A stretch of DNA of 7,128 bases from an uncultured Bacteroidales bacterium (GTDB taxonomy: Bacteria > Bacteroidota > Bacteroidia > Bacteroidales > Muribaculaceae). The translations under genes and the position numbers were made by a program. Shown piece by piece: positions 6,297 to 7,128 of the stretch. Where the stretch lies: positions 1 to 7,128 of the forward strand of contig URZM01000109.1 in assembly GCA_900552315.1 (NCBI GenBank), in the 5' to 3' direction. Every line of letters begins with the position of its first letter. Within the stretch, counting starts at the first letter, position 1. The notes beneath the pieces are model-generated. The model worked only from the letters and a program-made list of their open reading frames with translations, was not told where the DNA came from and did not search any database.

Positions 6297-6341
6297 CGAG
6301 GCGACCTACGGCTCCCTTTCGGTGATGCCACAGGCGCCTCG
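6297..6341 (-). ncRNA. Long GAAA-capped stem-loop downstream of the Lrp-type gene
   Basis: Read on the minus strand, CGAGGCG (6341-6335) pairs with CGCCTCG (6303-6297), and the adjoining CCTGTGGC (6334-6327) pairs with GCCGTAGG (6312-6305), with one bulged T at 6304. Above a bulged A come two pairs, another bulged A, and CC-GAAA-GG with a GNRA tetraloop (6322-6315). That is about 19 pairs in 45 bases. Two of the pairs are G-U wobbles only in the minus orientation; on the plus strand they would be C-A mismatches, and the loop would be TTTC. This argues for an RNA made from the minus strand, most simply the 3' untranslated region of the Lrp-type mRNA, whose stop is 31 bases upstream. No U-run follows, so it may be a transcript-end stabiliser, part of a repeat, or a small RNA. 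Confidence 0.5.
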
Positions 6342-6371
6342 TGATGTGGTATGCGATGCAGGGAAACCGTT

Positions 6372-6902
6372 TTACTTGGCCTCCTCTTTAGGCTCGATGG
6401 GGTCGGTCTTTCTGCGATGACGGGTGCGGAGCGGTCCCTCCACCTTCACGTCTATCTGGCGATGGATGCTCTGCTCCAGCGAAATCAGCGTCTCGGTCTC
6501 CGTCACGCCGGGGATATGCTGGATGTGGTCGTTGAGCAGCTCCATCAGGTGCTGGTTGTCGCGGGCATAGACCTTGATGAGAAGGGAGTAGGGGCCTGTG
6601 GTGAAATGGCACTCCACTACCTCGCGGATTTTCTCAAGCTCCTTAACCACCTCGCGGTACAGCGATCCCTTGGCCAGCTTCACGCCCACGTAGGTGCAGG
6701 TGTTGTAGCCCAGTGAATGGGGGTTTACCGTGTAGCCCGATCCCGTGATCACGCCGAGCTCCACAAGGCGCTGGATGCGCTGGTGGATTGCTGCGCGGCT
6801 CACTCCGCACTCGATGGCAACATCCTTGGAGGGGATGCGGGCATTCTTCATCACAATGTTCAGAATGGTTCTGTCTAAGTTGTCGATCTTGTCTAAAGCC
6901 AT
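6372..6902 (-). CDS. Lrp/AsnC-family transcriptional regulator
   Basis: The 176-residue protein has the two domains of feast/famine regulators. Residues about 5-50 are the winged AsnC-type helix-turn-helix, starting DNLDRTIL (7-14), with the second helix around SKDVAIECG (25-33) and the recognition helix around RAAIHQRIQRLVELG (36-50), then the wing VITGSGYTV (51-59). Residues about 66-150 are the ligand-binding and oligomerising RAM domain, including VVECHFTTGPYSLLIKVYA (95-113) and the HIPGVTETETLISL region (129-142). Such proteins bind DNA as dimers or octamers and respond to amino acids or related ligands; the effector and targets cannot be read here. A charged tail of about 25 residues (152-176: RTRHRRK then an acidic end) extends past the RAM domain and is longer than in typical 150-160 residue members. 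The ATG at 6902 gives the standard family N terminus and has no Shine-Dalgarno sequence. No partner gene is adjacent. Confidence 0.95.
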   Translation of the reverse strand: MALDKIDNLDRTILNIVMKNARIPSKDVAIECGVSRAAIHQRIQRLVELGVITGSGYTVNPHSLGYNTCTYVGVKLAKGSLYREVVKELEKIREVVECHFTTGPYSLLIKVYARDNQHLMELLNDHIQHIPGVTETETLISLEQSIHRQIDVKVEGPLRTRHRRKTDPIEPKEEAK

Positions 6903-7128
6903 ATTGCTTGTTCTGTATAAAAGATATAAGAGTTAGTTAGAGTCTGCATTTGCTGGTTCCCTCACCCGATATGGGGCCGGCGGCTTGACGCGAGGCCATG
7001 GTTTGCCAATTTCACAAGAGTTTCCGGTGTCCTTTGCCACTCCAAGCTCTTGTTAGAGAGTATTTGGATTTAGATGATTTCAGCACGGAGAGGGATTTGG
7101 GGATGAAATCAAGGACAACTATATAATC
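6903..7128. other. Right-edge stretch with no recognised gene
   Basis: These 226 bases are visibly more AT-rich than the genes, mainly from 7001 on. Two short open frames overlap here. On the plus strand ATG at 6998 opens a complete 42-codon frame (MVCQFHKSFR start, MKSRTTI end) ending at TAA 7124-7126. On the minus strand a frame enters from beyond the window and runs 38 codons to TGA at 7014-7012; it could be the C terminus of a gene upstream. I recognise neither. At most one is real, and both may be chance. Confidence 0.4.
6919..6926 (-). promoter_or_regulatory. Weak -7 candidate for the Lrp-type gene
   Basis: TATCTTTT on the minus strand (6926-6919) fits seven of eight positions of TAnnTTTG and lies 16 bases before the ATG at 6902. 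Twenty bases further upstream the sequence is AATG rather than TTTG, so the -33 box is poor. The predicted leader would be about 10 bases. Autoregulation is common in this family and could compensate for a weak promoter, but no operator is evident. Confidence 0.3.

Larger units (their letters stand above)
6007..6371. other. Gene-free structured stretch between the Lrp-type gene and the YfhO gene
   Basis: These 365 bases hold no gene I can support. From low to high coordinate they contain the short YfhO leader, a REP-like pair of 20-base direct repeats with hairpins (6065-6117), a more AT-rich segment (about 6118-6200) where a YfhO promoter would be expected, and three hairpins (6219-6236, 6265-6291, 6297-6341). 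A 94-codon open frame on the minus strand runs through most of it (6290 to 6006), but it is built partly from the repeat and I do not accept it as a gene. Confidence 0.7.

Noticed and set aside
6297..6341. Intrinsic terminator of the Lrp-type gene
   Set aside because: The stem is strong but the following minus-strand bases (CGCTGTGTGC) contain no U-run. A terminating role is possible only by a non-standard mechanism.

Overview
The window looks like the chromosome of a GC-rich member of the Bacteroidales. Three things point there. Two promoters match the Bacteroidota consensus (TTTG, about 20 bases, TAnnTTTG). The lead genes have no Shine-Dalgarno sequence. The gene families (a YfhO-type giant membrane protein, a XerD recombinase, a short Lrp/AsnC regulator) are typical of that order. 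Muribaculaceae or a similar gut lineage is my guess; I cannot prove the family. Codon use is unusual for GC-rich DNA because Ile is often read from ATA.

Every gene I can support lies on the minus strand, so the window reads right to left. From the right: about 226 bases with no recognisable gene (6903-7128); an Lrp/AsnC-family regulator (6372-6902); a 365-base gene-free stretch packed with hairpins and a 20-base direct repeat (6007-6371); then a tight three-gene unit of a YfhO-family membrane protein (3487-6006), a small protein that looks like a worn-down relative of a Bacteroidota methyltransferase family (2936-3487), and the XerD-type tyrosine recombinase (2001-2939). After a short intergenic region with four GTCMGAC heptamers and a good promoter come a SulP anion transporter with a STAS domain (148-1863), another near-perfect promoter, and a tRNA-Pro(CGG) cut by the left window edge.

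The YfhO, small-protein and XerD genes overlap by 1 and 4 bases, so they are almost certainly co-transcribed and translationally coupled. Both internal starts carry a Shine-Dalgarno-like hexamer exactly 8 bases upstream, while the unlinked genes here lack one. SulP and the tRNA each have their own promoter.

I see no defence island, CRISPR array, complete insertion sequence or obvious new multi-gene system. The points most worth a second look are the long GAAA-capped hairpin downstream of the regulator, the REP-like repeat upstream of the YfhO gene, the GTCMGAC heptamers, and the coupled small protein of unknown function.
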